From: Halococcus sediminicola | Lineage (GTDB): Archaea > Halobacteriota > Halobacteria > Halobacteriales > Halococcaceae | DNA: 64,000 bases | Direction: 5' to 3' | NCBI RefSeq assembly: GCF_000755245.1 | Contig: NZ_BBMP01000009.1 | Coordinates: 1 to 64,000 of the forward strand | In this document: one piece after another, positions 54,201-63,161 of the stretch | Position numbering within the stretch: the stretch's first letter is position 1 | Layout of the letters: every line of letters starts with the position of its first letter | The notes under the pieces: generated by a model | What the model saw: the letters and a program-made list of their open reading frames with translations, nothing else | What the model was told of the DNA's origin: nothing | Database searches by the model: none | Position numbers and translations under genes: made by a program

Positions 54201-55325
54201 GATTTTGCAGACTCCGGTGAGCGTGTCCACGGGGAAGGTCATTTTGCGGTCGGTGTATTCGCGGCTGGCGGCGTGCTGAAGCACGCGGTGAAGCTTCTTG
54301 CCGGAGGGGTTGACCGGGACGAATCCCTGCTGGAATCGGCTATCGTAGAAGTTGCGGAACATCCCGGCCGTGTCCTGGACGCGCTTCTGGGCTTCCTCGC
54401 GGTCGTCGCTGACGGCGATGATGCGGATGCAGAGATGGTAGCCGCGCATGCCGCGCTGCTGATCTAGCAGTTGGGCAACGTCCGACCGGCTGGCGGTTGG
54501 TTCCTCGCCCGTCCCGGTGAACCGACTCCTGCCACTGCCACCGTTGCGCTCCTGCTCACGAATTTCCCGGCGCTCCTCTCGACGGCGCTGGCGTTCGGTC
54601 ATGCCGGCGCGCTGGAAGGGTTCGGCGATGGATTTTCCGACCTCGCCCCAATCCATCGAGCCGCCGCTGTCCTTGCCGGTCACGGAATCAATCGTCTGGT
54701 CGATCCCATACCACCAGTTGTTGCGATTCCACTTCGCCGTCGAGACGGCTGGTTTGATGACCGACTGAACGAGCACGTCGCAATCGGGACGGTGGGCCGC
54801 GCCGACCATCTCACGGGCTATCGAGCGGAATGGCCCGATCTCGAAGTGTTCGGGATCGAGCCGAAAGTTTCTGATCGGCCGCAAGCGCTCGAACTCCTCG
54901 CGCTGGCGGAGTTGCAGCGTCGTACCGGAAACGTACTGTCCGGGCTGGATTTCGAGAAACGCGGGGTCTATTTCGCGTGTGTCTGAGTCGCCGTAGTGCG
55001 ATTGCACCTGCCGATCGACTAGCTCGAAGCGCTCGTCGGATTTGGTGGCAACGCGAGACTGCAACAGTTCGGTTTCCGCGCCGTAGTGTAGCTCGAAGGC
55101 GAACGGTTCGGATTTGTTTCGCATGCCGAGCATCCCCGTGTCAGGATCGTGAAGCGCGGTGAGCAACTTCATGCCGCGCTCTAAGCCATTCTCGGTGTTC
55201 TTGTACGGCCGGACAGTCTGAAGGCGGGCGTCTCGCGAGCGGTCGTAGAGGTCGGTCGCAAGCGTGTCGTCGGCCTCGATCACCGACGGTTCTGAATCAC
55301 CGCTGAAGAACGAGGTCAGGCCCAT
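51255..55325 (-). CDS. Large TraD/VirD4-like coupling ATPase
   Basis: A 1356-residue protein. Walker A is GGSTGVGKTT (459-468), Walker B FYVVCDEFDK (717-726), and AAQNLDTGGGDD follows as a Q-motif region; PKGQDAKDVV after Walker A is typical of HerA/VirD4-type pumps. An Arg/Glu-rich helix lies at 242-262. The C-terminal third (from about 870) carries its own acidic domain and ends in a disordered Ser/Glu tail. It has no clear membrane anchor, unlike classic VirD4. Last gene of the leftward operon; it should bring DNA to the secretion channel. Confidence 0.85.
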   Translation of the reverse strand: MGLTSFFSGDSEPSVIEADDTLATDLYDRSRDARLQTVRPYKNTENGLERGMKLLTALHDPDTGMLGMRNKSEPFAFELHYGAETELLQSRVATKSDERFELVDRQVQSHYGDSDTREIDPAFLEIQPGQYVSGTTLQLRQREEFERLRPIRNFRLDPEHFEIGPFRSIAREMVGAAHRPDCDVLVQSVIKPAVSTAKWNRNNWWYGIDQTIDSVTGKDSGGSMDWGEVGKSIAEPFQRAGMTERQRRREERREIREQERNGGSGRSRFTGTGEEPTASRSDVAQLLDQQRGMRGYHLCIRIIAVSDDREEAQKRVQDTAGMFRNFYDSRFQQGFVPVNPSGKKLHRVLQHAASREYTDRKMTFPVDTLTGVCKIPTDLALQQFDHSMSAAGQGVPPRTPRFDWDEVGLDRATASLTERQRALLSTTDPAKPYWYGYGMRSEVEAGVEPDILNVHQFVGGSTGVGKTTLLTNFFYQIMQRGHGGLFFDPKGQDAKDVVRLLPDHREEDLVFIDIGADAEYEVGFNFLEIPLEDPDPESQAFDSAVSALADDFEALLAQSGDGSSWGPRMSGITRAVVRGLAEYQVRTDETVTMLDMAFLLADEEGRQRIHEMMGEERIEWIQQATHVIAEYSQDDLEPLFRRLWEWIFSSTIRSVASHPSTTISIDDIVRDGKIIVVRNSSGADTPKRLVTTALIRRLWVSIREQTNRDDRPDPPQFYVVCDEFDKVVSEQSNIHNILREARAFDLSLTFAAQNLDTGGGDDIGIPQSIQKAIRGNCKTFLTFDPGDPEDAKDIAHQHSKNIDGEDIEELSQFRIYMRTHDDQNDKTDSYKVRTFPPAPESLSDEKVRSDEETDALIAESQERYGQPARSTSDIKDEMLIDATGGTGTGTINADAVLPDELDMEDKRVRNRALKVVYDESVRQGNPGEYVAVEDCLDRLRRYLPGGEQINNVGQAWRKVFQEISDAYLADRENIIEEGEEVQTEVKALDTGFMNIGDKENDGGKEHWEQMADAYVPFTQLGFVFDIPEQTGGAMPDGLAKLDDALYLDDLDVDDHDRVANRINNYRDEHAILDRLAGTQDAFIESEHSTGQTQPSQTISNLAQAHNAGHRCLFICRPGEANAIYDTVAGEEPCARDNHSVEGEKRFYTFTNSLSIDGQQITRPGASDNVWVYDEQTGQYILRDNDGTEHARFDTASDIYNDASAYPSSGDRTIKPPAIPEYEFDGGDAGAAEWDIITVPKRERDEDGEKIPLSPADLELYRPDEQNRPLSELILSLIDESADSESTIPSTPTSTAGGEPTISDGGAERSESTSDEQVDISTETDESEESEEAKPTDQNESGQSSEEMTEKFEDYLG

Positions 55326-55525
55326 TAGCTCTCGCTCCTGTCAGTCACGTCCTCGTCGTCGGCTTTCGAGTCGATCCACTCGGGGGTGCTCTCGGCATTG
55401 AAAGCGGCCATTACTGCGGTGAGACGGTCAGTTTTGCCGGTTCCTGTACGTCCAGCGATGAAGCGGTGAGCGGGCGATTCGTCCATTGCGAACGGGTCGT
55501 CTTTCGTGGATGTATCGTCAGTCAT
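55325..55525 (-). CDS. 66-residue protein with a lone P-loop
   Basis: It starts MTDDTSTKDDPFAMDESPAH, and RFIAGRTGTGKTDRLTAVMA is a full Walker A, but the chain ends 35 residues later with no Walker B. It overlaps the coupling ATPase start by one base (stop and ATG share bases), so it is translated together with it. It may be a separated ATPase N-terminus or a small regulator. Confidence 0.65.
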   Translation of the reverse strand: MTDDTSTKDDPFAMDESPAHRFIAGRTGTGKTDRLTAVMAAFNAESTPEWIDSKADDEDVTDRSES

Positions 55526-55546
55526 GGCTCGGATCTGTCGTGTCGG

Positions 55547-55990
55547 CTATTTCGTTGGCGATACTGCTCTCGTCGGCGGATTCTCCGCTCTCGAAACCGG
55601 GGTTGCATCGTCGGGACTACCCTCCACGGGGTTGTGTGTGCCAGAATCTCCCGATTCGTCGGTGTCGCTCTCGCCGTCGGTGTCAGAACTGGCCTCGACG
55701 AAAGCATAGGAAGCGGTGGAGGTACCGCTGAGAGCGATGATCTCGGCGACGACCTCTCTGTACGCTCGTTTGGCGACGTACATCACGTCGCGGTGGGCGA
55801 GACCGTACACGCGGAGCATCGCGTAGGGTACGGCAATGGGCAACACGAACGCGACGATGGCCGTGACGACGACGTACAACTGCCATGGTGCCGAAAGCAT
55901 CACCGTCGCCGCTGCGAGCGAGAGGCCGACGACGGCCGTGAACACTCCAACGATAACTACGCCGACCAGTCGGGCGGCGCGAGAGCGCAC
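55547..55990 (-). CDS. Membrane protein of the transfer operon
   Basis: A 147-residue protein with two helices (RLVGVVIVGVFTAVVGLSLA and LYVVVTAIVAFVLPIAVPYA), then a conserved-looking cytoplasmic part (HRDVMYVAKRAYREVVAEII) and an acidic tail. The start is a GTG. In another frame just upstream, MFDSDSDILTQERDRVLNAE followed by TRRA looks like its natural N-terminus, so a 1-base indel near 55988 is likely. Role in secretion unknown. Confidence 0.68.
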   Translation of the reverse strand: MRSRAARLVGVVIVGVFTAVVGLSLAAATVMLSAPWQLYVVVTAIVAFVLPIAVPYAMLRVYGLAHRDVMYVAKRAYREVVAEIIALSGTSTASYAFVEASSDTDGESDTDESGDSGTHNPVEGSPDDATPVSRAENPPTRAVSPTK

Positions 55991-56059
55991 GGCGTGTCTC
56001 GGCGTTCAACACCCGGTCGCGCTCTTGTGTAAGGATATCTGAATCGCTATCGAACACCG

Positions 56060-56350
56060 CTACTCACCTCCTGTTCTGGTTTCCATGAGTCGCGGAAGCC
56101 ACTGCTGGCGCACGCTCTCTACCCAGTCGGCAAACCACAGTGCGAGCGTTGGTGCACCGACTAGAAGGGCACCTGCGCCACAGAGCACCGCGACGGTCAT
56201 TCCAAGACGTGGAACGATGGCCGGCGACGGTCCATACAGGTAGAGGTACGTCTGAGCGAACGCATAGGCGAGGAACCCCCGTCCAGCCGCCCAGCCGAAT
56301 AGATGGCGACATTCTCGGCGAAGACGGGTATGAGAGGTCACTATGACCAT
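56060..56350 (-). CDS. Small membrane protein of the transfer operon
   Basis: A 96-residue protein with two helices (about 25-45 and 50-75) and basic ends. ATG 56348-56350 lies one base after the VirB4-like stop, so it is translationally coupled. No family recognised. Confidence 0.68.
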   Translation of the reverse strand: MVIVTSHTRLRRECRHLFGWAAGRGFLAYAFAQTYLYLYGPSPAIVPRLGMTVAVLCGAGALLVGAPTLALWFADWVESVRQQWLPRLMETRTGGE

Positions 56351-56351
56351 T

Positions 56352-59246
56352 TTACTCCTCATCCCCCGTACTGTCGGCCTTCGTGGCCTCCGGTAATTCG
56401 CTGCACAAGTCGGATGCGCTCTCGATGATTGTCTCGGCACGTGCAGCGCCGATACCCTCCACGTCGGTTAGACCGCTCTCGCTGGCGGCCGCCACGTCCT
56501 CAACGGTCTCGAAGCCGGCTTCGCGGAGCACGTCAGCCCGGTCGCCGCCGACTTCTTGGATGTCGATGAGCGCAGGCTGGCTGTCAGTGCTCTCGGGCGA
56601 GTGCTCGGCTGTGTTGGTGCTCTCATCGTCCTCGGAAGCATCCGATGGCTGTGCTTCCTCAGACTGATCGTCGGCGCTCTCTCCACCACTCCCGGCGTTA
56701 GCGGTGTCTCCTTCGTGCCCGTCCGTTGTCTCTGGTGATTCAACGATCGAGGGTGACCGACCGACAGTATTGGCGGCCTGTCGCCGGATGAACCCCGCTT
56801 TGGTCGAATCAATACCCTCGATCTCCGCGAGCGCGCTGTTGTCGGCTTCGAAGACATCGAGCACGCTCTCGTAACCGGCTTTCCGAAGATCACCGGCCAT
56901 CCGCGCGCTGACTGTTCCGTGAATGTCGGTCAGCTCGGGGACCTCGTCGAGTTCGCTCCCGCCACTGCCACCGACGACGCCACTCACGGAGTCTTTCAGG
57001 CGGCTGGCGATCCCATCCGATTCCTGGCCGTCATCCGATTCGCTGGCGTCCGATTCGTCGGTGTTTTCGTTCGCCGAATGAGCGCTGTCGGCACCGTCGC
57101 CGGGCATGGTATCAACGTCGGAAACGTCGGTCGTGACCGTCCGACCGTCGGCAAGCTCGGTTTCGGTCTGCTCTTCGTTACTCTCGATCGGCATTGCCCA
57201 CGACCACTCGGTGACATCGCGGCCCGTACGATCGGTGTAGCCATCGAGATAGGCCAGCGGGTCCGAACCGTGCTCGGTCGGATCGTACTGGTTCATCGCG
57301 AACTCTCGGGGATTGAGCTTGTCCGAGAAGTTCACGTCCATCCGATAGCTGCCCTTCTTCTGCGTTTGCAGGAGCGCCTGAGCGGTCGGATCGCCAGTTG
57401 AAGCGTCATCGATATACTGTTGTTCGGCCTTGCTCATGTCGAATTCACCTGCCCAGTCCTCATCCATCTCTTCGAGGTAGTGCCAGATTTTCACCGACAT
57501 GAGGTTCGTCAGCGTGCTCGCGCTCTCGGTCAACTGCTGGCCGCTGCCGTCGTCGCTCTCAGTGAAGAACTCCTCGACGCTTTGGGTGGCCGTAATCATC
57601 GAGAGATCGGAGTGCCGAGAGTGACGGTAGCCCTGTTTCAGCGTCTCCAGTGACGACGAGTTGTGCAGCATATAGTGAAACTCGTCCATCGCGAGCGCCA
57701 TTGGCTCGTCACTCTTTTTGGCTAGTTCGAGGACCGCCGTGACCAGCGGCCCCATCATCAGGCCAGCGGTGGTCTCGCTCTCGTAGTTCTGTAAATCGAG
57801 ATACAGCACGTCGATCTCCTGCAGATCGGGGATGCTCGTCTCTTGGGAGAGGTGGGCGAACTCGCCGTCCTCTTTCAGCGCGCCGATGTCGTTCTGGTAG
57901 ATGTCGTTGGCGGTCTTTTGGAGTTCGTCTTTCGAGAGGTCAACGTCATCGAGTTCGTCTTCGACGTGTTTATCGGGGTTGCGAATCATCTCCAAGAAGA
58001 TCGGGAACACGTCGTCGGCGAACGTTGGACTATCGAGGTGGTGGGTGTCGGGATTGCTGGTGATGCCGCGCTCGCGATACGCCTTCTGAATGGCCTTGCG
58101 CCACGTCCCTTGCTTGTCCTCGAAAGGGATTTGCTGGTAATCGTAGAAGCTCCGAACGAAATCCATCGCTCGACGAATCGCGTTGCGATAGGGCGCTTCT
58201 TCGCCGATCTCTGCAAGCTTCTCAGCCGATGTTTCCTCGATCTGGAGCGGGTTGATCCCGGTATCGGAGCCGATCACCACACGGTCGCCGTCGAACAACC
58301 ATGTGAACCCGGCGAACTCCTGTTTCGGGTCGATAATCACGACCGGCATATCGGGATTGCTCATTTTCAGTCGGGAGAGTAGCCGCGTAACCGTCGTCGT
58401 CTTTCCGCTGCCGATAGTGCCCCATACGCCGACGTTGAAGCCTGTTTCCCGATTCTGAAGATCGAGCACGATGGGGTCGCCCGTGTCTTCGTTGATGCCG
58501 AGTTCGATTCCGCCGGGTTCGATGAGATTCCGCGCAGTCCAGGGAATGAGCCGTGAGAGACCGTCACCGGTCATTTTCGTTTTGCCGCCCATGAAGTCCT
58601 TACAGGCGGGCGCGGCGGTCTGATAGCCGAGCTTGGAGTGATATTTCAGCGGCTTCGCGTCGGCCGAAACGTCCTGCATCCGTGAGCGGATCTGCTTGAT
58701 CGCCGTATCGAGCGTGTCCGGGTCGGGCGCTCGTACTTCGATATAAGTGTGGGAGGTGTAGAGGCCGTATTCCGACGCAGATACCGTGTTCTGGGTACGC
58801 TTCACGTCGGCGTACTCCTCGGCGGCTTCCTCGACGAAGTAATCGGGAATCCACTTGTTTTTCGCGAGATTCTTAACCCTCCCTTTGATCGAGTCGGCCG
58901 CCCCGGCGAGGTTCCGGTCGGCTTCGCGCTCGTCCTCCCCGGTGAGATGCGTCGAAAGCGTCACATCAACTTTCGGCATCGAGAACGACACGACACGATC
59001 AAAGAACCCGTGAGCGGGGATCGCCGGCCAATCACGTATTTCGAGCGTCTGGGTGTAGTATTCGCCGTCGATCTCGCCGTACTCGCCTTGCACTTCGTCG
59101 CCGTCGGTGTGGCGCTTGTAGCTATCGGGCGCGAGAGCGGTTTTGTACCGCCACGAGAGTTCGTCGTCATCGGCTGCGAGACCCACGAGCACGTTTTCGT
59201 TCAATTCGTCCGCTGGCTGGTCGTCGGTGTTGGCTGCATCACTCAT
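56352..59246 (-). CDS. virB4: VirB4-like ATPase fused to two helix-hairpin-helix modules
   Basis: A 964-residue protein. The N-terminal 250 residues are the VirB4/TraC-type domain. The motor has Walker A GTIGSGKTT (276-284), an IIDPKQEF strand and Walker B ALAMDEFHYM (516-525). After an acidic linker come two helix-hairpin-helix modules: 769-825 (ELTDIHGTVSARMAGDLRKA) and 891-945 (PALIDIQEVGGDRADVLREA). These modules bind DNA in other proteins and are not part of ordinary VirB4. It powers pilus assembly and substrate transfer. Confidence 0.9.
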   Translation of the reverse strand: MSDAANTDDQPADELNENVLVGLAADDDELSWRYKTALAPDSYKRHTDGDEVQGEYGEIDGEYYTQTLEIRDWPAIPAHGFFDRVVSFSMPKVDVTLSTHLTGEDEREADRNLAGAADSIKGRVKNLAKNKWIPDYFVEEAAEEYADVKRTQNTVSASEYGLYTSHTYIEVRAPDPDTLDTAIKQIRSRMQDVSADAKPLKYHSKLGYQTAAPACKDFMGGKTKMTGDGLSRLIPWTARNLIEPGGIELGINEDTGDPIVLDLQNRETGFNVGVWGTIGSGKTTTVTRLLSRLKMSNPDMPVVIIDPKQEFAGFTWLFDGDRVVIGSDTGINPLQIEETSAEKLAEIGEEAPYRNAIRRAMDFVRSFYDYQQIPFEDKQGTWRKAIQKAYRERGITSNPDTHHLDSPTFADDVFPIFLEMIRNPDKHVEDELDDVDLSKDELQKTANDIYQNDIGALKEDGEFAHLSQETSIPDLQEIDVLYLDLQNYESETTAGLMMGPLVTAVLELAKKSDEPMALAMDEFHYMLHNSSSLETLKQGYRHSRHSDLSMITATQSVEEFFTESDDGSGQQLTESASTLTNLMSVKIWHYLEEMDEDWAGEFDMSKAEQQYIDDASTGDPTAQALLQTQKKGSYRMDVNFSDKLNPREFAMNQYDPTEHGSDPLAYLDGYTDRTGRDVTEWSWAMPIESNEEQTETELADGRTVTTDVSDVDTMPGDGADSAHSANENTDESDASESDDGQESDGIASRLKDSVSGVVGGSGGSELDEVPELTDIHGTVSARMAGDLRKAGYESVLDVFEADNSALAEIEGIDSTKAGFIRRQAANTVGRSPSIVESPETTDGHEGDTANAGSGGESADDQSEEAQPSDASEDDESTNTAEHSPESTDSQPALIDIQEVGGDRADVLREAGFETVEDVAAASESGLTDVEGIGAARAETIIESASDLCSELPEATKADSTGDEE

Positions 59247-60622
59247 TGTGAATTACCTCGCTGGTCGCTGTCGGTCGTCTGTTCGGGCTGTTCGCCTCGG
59301 CTGGCCCCGCCGTCGGTGGCGTGGACGCTCGTCGGCGATGTGGACGCCGTCGGGGGTGACCCAGCACGATCGCGGCTAGTGATGTGCTGATAGTCCACGT
59401 CGTGCTCGGGGTCGCCAGCTTCCTCGCTGCCCGGAACTGGCGAGCCACGAATCGTCTGCGTGAACTCCTCGTGTGCGCGGACGTTCGTTCCCCGATAGTA
59501 ATCAGCGACAATCTCGCTGAACTCCTCGGACGGCAGAACGTTGGGCGTCAGACCGTCGATCCGACGTAGCTCCCGTTCGAGATCGTCGGCGCGGCGTTCG
59601 AGCTTGTTGATGAGGGTCGCCGTGTGTTCATCGGAGTCGGACTGTTTGTAGAGACGATATTTCTCGACGAACCACCGGAAACCGGGTACACTGCCGAGAC
59701 CGCCGGCTTGCGAGGAACGGTCGATCACGGCCTCACTGGGATCAACGCTGACGATGATGTAGTGCTCGCGAATGCGCTTGGTATCCTCGTAGAGGTTGAT
59801 CCCGGCCGCGCGCTCGCTAGCGATGTCGGCAAGGATCTGCCGGCGAATCGCGTCGATAGCCGCTTCCTCGCCTTCGGCGCTCACAAGCCGGTCTGCCTGC
59901 GACTGGTACTCGCGGGCGCGGTCTTTCCACTCCGAGCGTCGGCGCTCGAAGTTCGCCACGCGCGTCGGGGAAAACCACTCGGCGTCGTAATTCACCGTTC
60001 CCTCAAGCGCGTTGGCGACAGCTCTCTCAGCCTTCTCTTTGACATCGGTGGACTCCAGACGGAGCGGGATGGCACGCACGCGAATGCCGGCGATGAGTCC
60101 GCCGTCGTCACGCTCGATGGCGTACTCACCTCGGTAGGGCTTCTTGTGCGCGACGAGTTCCTGCGTCGGGTGATAGTCGCCCGCACCGATGATCGGCCAG
60201 TCACGAACGAGCGGCAAGCGTGCAAAGCGGCCGAACAGTGAGTCGTTTTTCGGCTGTTCAAGTCGGCTTTTCTCGGGTGCTGAGTCGTGAATCATCTCTT
60301 GTTGGTGAGCGTGTCTGGAAACGATCGCCTCGAAGTAATCGCGGGCGGACATATCGCCCGGCGATGCCACGGTGGCAAGAACACCGAGACCGGCGAGAAC
60401 GGCCGTCGCGATGAATCCGTACAGTTGGCTCTGGCCGGTCAGAAGGCTTGACGACACCCGGAACATGACCATCGCTGGGATGAGCATGAAGAACAGCCAG
60501 ACCTTCGAATATCCCCAGAGCGTGGGGTCTTCCGAGTAATCAGCGAGGATCTTACGCTCGCTGTCGTCCTCGCTGACGGTCTCGTGAATGTCGTTGATGA
60601 GTTGGCGTGGATTCTGTTTCAT
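59243..60622 (-). CDS. PrgI/VirB3-like membrane protein with SCO6880-type domain
   Basis: A 459-residue protein. Two membrane helices near 40-90 (WLFFMLIPAMVMFRVSSSLL, LYGFIATAVLAGLGVLATVA) form a PrgI/VirB3-like unit. A soluble domain follows with AGDYHPTQELVAHKKPYRGE and long helices, resembling SCO6880-type secretion proteins. The acidic Pro/Ser/Thr tail from about 400 is disordered. Its stop overlaps the VirB4-like start, the usual VirB3-VirB4 gene order. Confidence 0.78.
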   Translation of the reverse strand: MKQNPRQLINDIHETVSEDDSERKILADYSEDPTLWGYSKVWLFFMLIPAMVMFRVSSSLLTGQSQLYGFIATAVLAGLGVLATVASPGDMSARDYFEAIVSRHAHQQEMIHDSAPEKSRLEQPKNDSLFGRFARLPLVRDWPIIGAGDYHPTQELVAHKKPYRGEYAIERDDGGLIAGIRVRAIPLRLESTDVKEKAERAVANALEGTVNYDAEWFSPTRVANFERRRSEWKDRAREYQSQADRLVSAEGEEAAIDAIRRQILADIASERAAGINLYEDTKRIREHYIIVSVDPSEAVIDRSSQAGGLGSVPGFRWFVEKYRLYKQSDSDEHTATLINKLERRADDLERELRRIDGLTPNVLPSEEFSEIVADYYRGTNVRAHEEFTQTIRGSPVPGSEEAGDPEHDVDYQHITSRDRAGSPPTASTSPTSVHATDGGASRGEQPEQTTDSDQRGNSQ

Positions 60623-62637
60623 TGGTTAGCGAGTTTCTCGTCCATCGTCATTCGCTGAGGATGGTCTTCGAAGTACGATTCTTTCATCGCCGAGGGGTTC
60701 ATCGGATCCTGAGTCCTCGATCGCTCTAGATCGCGCACCCGTCCGGCGGTCGTTGTCGAACCACCTGCCGGGCCCATGCTCTCGATTTGTTCGTCGGACA
60801 GTTCGCCGTCGCTTGGAATGCCGGTCGTCCCGCCGTCGGTGCTGACTTCGACGGCCTGCTCGGTACGGACGCCGGGGCTAGTATCGCCGGTCGCAGTGCC
60901 GCTACTGGCCGAACCGTCGCCGCTCCATCCGAGCTTGTCTCTGGCCGCGCTAGCGCGGTTGGCGGCTCCGGCAGCGGCGGATTTCCCCGCGCGGCCCACC
61001 TTGCCCGGAACTTGCAGGAACGTGTACGTCGTGATGCCGGGGATGCTCACCGCGAAGAGGAACAGCGCAACCAGGACGAGCATCGAGACAACACCACTGC
61101 TCGTGGTGAAACTGACGACGGCAGCGGCTTTCAGCAGGATCGCCATCGGAATGACCATCGTGAGGACGTTGACGTACTGCCAGATGACGACGCTCGCGAA
61201 GCCCTTGAGTCGCTGCCACGGCGAGACGTACAGCAGCAGTAGCAGCACCGGGAACACGTACGGAAAGAAATACTGGAGTGCGACCCGGCGCAGACCGAGT
61301 TCGACGCCGAGACTGAAGACGCTCATCAGTATCCCACCCGCTCCGACGAAGTACGCGCCGATGGCCCCGGCGCTCAATTTGGTGACATTGCCAGCCAGCG
61401 CCTCCATCGCCTGCTCAGAGGGCCGTAACCAGACGGTGATGTCGTTGACTGTTCCGTGCATGAGCGTAATAACCGCCCATGACGAGACGTACAACAGCAG
61501 GAACGCGACGAATTTGAGCATGAGATTTTTCGCCTGAAAGCGCGAGATGAGTGGGTTGACCATCAACGAGATACCCATGAAGATTACCAGCGTTCCCAGC
61601 AGGTAGTTCAACACCGGATAGAGCTTGTCTTTGAGCAGCTGGTTATAGAGCGGCTTGAACGGCTTATCGGTCGGCTCGCCGAGAACGTTGTGCCAGCCAT
61701 CGTTTTGCGGCACTGAGGTCGTGAACGCGAGGTCATAAACCTCGCCGAGAATAGCCTCGGCACCCTTCCGCATCTCGTTGGCAAACGCTTCCATTTTCTG
61801 ACCGAGCAAACCCGGAATGTCGATGTCGATGTCGGGGAGAGGATCTTGCTTCTCACGTTCACCGACGTATTCCATGACGACCTGACGGCGCTGTTTTTTC
61901 TGCTGGCTGTTGGCAGCCCCGCCCGCACCATTCGCACCAGCGATCAGCTGCTCAAACTGATTGAATTTCTTGTTGGTTTCCTCTTTAGTGAGATTCCCCG
62001 TCGTGATCGAGAGCAGGAGCTTGTTTGCCTTCGATTTGTTCTCTTTCGAGAGCTGCTTGTAGCCGAGATTTTTCGACTTGAACTCACCGATGATGCGGTT
62101 GACTGACTCGTTCGACGTTGGGCCACCAGCGCTCGCATTGCTCGTGGCGTTTCCGGCGGTTGCATTCCCGCTCGCGTTCGTGCTGTTCGCGCCACCGGGA
62201 CCACCGCCTCCGCCACCGTTCATCGCTGCGACTGGTGCGGGGAACGGCCCGCCACCGGACGCTTGATTGACGTTGTTGATGACGTACTGCGGGCGTTGTT
62301 TGATCGTGTCCGTAAGCCGAGTGCCCGATAACTGAGTATCAGTGTTCTGCTTGAACGCACGCGCGAGGATATCGACCTTATCGGGGTTCTTGCGAGCGGC
62401 TTCCTGAGCCGCGCCCTTGTTCATACCCATGACCTCGTTGACCCAGTTACGGAACTCCTGTTTCGTGACAGAATCACCGCCTCCGGCCTGTGCAGACCCA
62501 TTTTGCTGCTGGGCGGCAACAGGTGATGCGGCGATAACGCCAGCGATCGTGCTCACTAACAGCACTCCGACGAGTACGAGAGCGACTGTGCGGCTAAATG
62601 GACTGTCCTGATTGGGTGAGGATGCTGAAAATTGCAT
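60619..62637 (-). CDS. VirB6/TrbL-like channel protein
   Basis: A 672-residue protein with a signal peptide (TVALVLVGVLLVSTIAGVIA, cleavage after AAQQQ-like sequence). An extracellular part of about 270 residues is rich in Gly, Asn and Gln. At least six helices follow between about 330 and 570, including the VirB6-type VWLRPSEQAMEALAGNV loop, and then a cytoplasmic tail. ATG 62637 is chosen because the signal peptide begins there. It probably forms the inner-membrane channel. Confidence 0.85.
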   Translation of the reverse strand: MQFSASSPNQDSPFSRTVALVLVGVLLVSTIAGVIAASPVAAQQQNGSAQAGGGDSVTKQEFRNWVNEVMGMNKGAAQEAARKNPDKVDILARAFKQNTDTQLSGTRLTDTIKQRPQYVINNVNQASGGGPFPAPVAAMNGGGGGGPGGANSTNASGNATAGNATSNASAGGPTSNESVNRIIGEFKSKNLGYKQLSKENKSKANKLLLSITTGNLTKEETNKKFNQFEQLIAGANGAGGAANSQQKKQRRQVVMEYVGEREKQDPLPDIDIDIPGLLGQKMEAFANEMRKGAEAILGEVYDLAFTTSVPQNDGWHNVLGEPTDKPFKPLYNQLLKDKLYPVLNYLLGTLVIFMGISLMVNPLISRFQAKNLMLKFVAFLLLYVSSWAVITLMHGTVNDITVWLRPSEQAMEALAGNVTKLSAGAIGAYFVGAGGILMSVFSLGVELGLRRVALQYFFPYVFPVLLLLLYVSPWQRLKGFASVVIWQYVNVLTMVIPMAILLKAAAVVSFTTSSGVVSMLVLVALFLFAVSIPGITTYTFLQVPGKVGRAGKSAAAGAANRASAARDKLGWSGDGSASSGTATGDTSPGVRTEQAVEVSTDGGTTGIPSDGELSDEQIESMGPAGGSTTTAGRVRDLERSRTQDPMNPSAMKESYFEDHPQRMTMDEKLANQ

Positions 62638-62666
62638 AGTTGTGCGAAGGGCTTGATCGAGGGCGC

Positions 62667-63161
62667 TTACTCGCCGCCGCCCCCGCCGCCACCGCCGGTA
62701 CACTGAGCGTCGAGGTTGATGTCGGTCGCCTGATCGGCGAGATCGACCAGTGCCGGGCCGATCACGAGGAACAGCACCCCGACGATGACACTCCCGACGA
62801 GAGCATTGCCCCAACTGTTCGTCCCACGCATGGGAATCATCTTCAGCACACCAGCGATGATAACCATCGAGACGATGATGGTCCCCGCTCCTTGCGTGAT
62901 GAGCGAGTGAATGCTGCTCAGAAACGACAGCGGGCCGCTACTGCAACTGACCTGAGCGGCTGCGGGAGTGACGAATACCATCACCAGCCCCATCGAGAGC
63001 AGCGACATCCGCCGCTTGCGGGTACTCGTTGCTTTCTCGCCGAGATGTTCGAGGCCGATGAACGACCAGCTAGCGAGCGCCGCGTGGATCGGAACGTTCC
63101 GATAGGCGGCCTGCTTGAGCGATGCGCCCCGATCGTGAATGCCTGGAAGAACGTCTGACAT
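62667..63161 (-). CDS. VirB2-like pilin
   Basis: A 164-residue protein with a long N-terminal leader (about 50 residues ending STRKRRMSLL), then a signal-like helix (LSMGLVMVFVTPAAAQVSCS). Two helices of the VirB2/TrbC hairpin follow: AGTIIVSMVIIAGVLKMIPM and NALVGSVIVGVLFLVIGPAL. The chain ends with eight glycines and Glu. Two Cys (in VSCSS and AQCTG) could pair. First gene of the leftward operon, fitting the VirB2 position. Confidence 0.82.
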   Translation of the reverse strand: MSDVLPGIHDRGASLKQAAYRNVPIHAALASWSFIGLEHLGEKATSTRKRRMSLLSMGLVMVFVTPAAAQVSCSSGPLSFLSSIHSLITQGAGTIIVSMVIIAGVLKMIPMRGTNSWGNALVGSVIVGVLFLVIGPALVDLADQATDINLDAQCTGGGGGGGGE

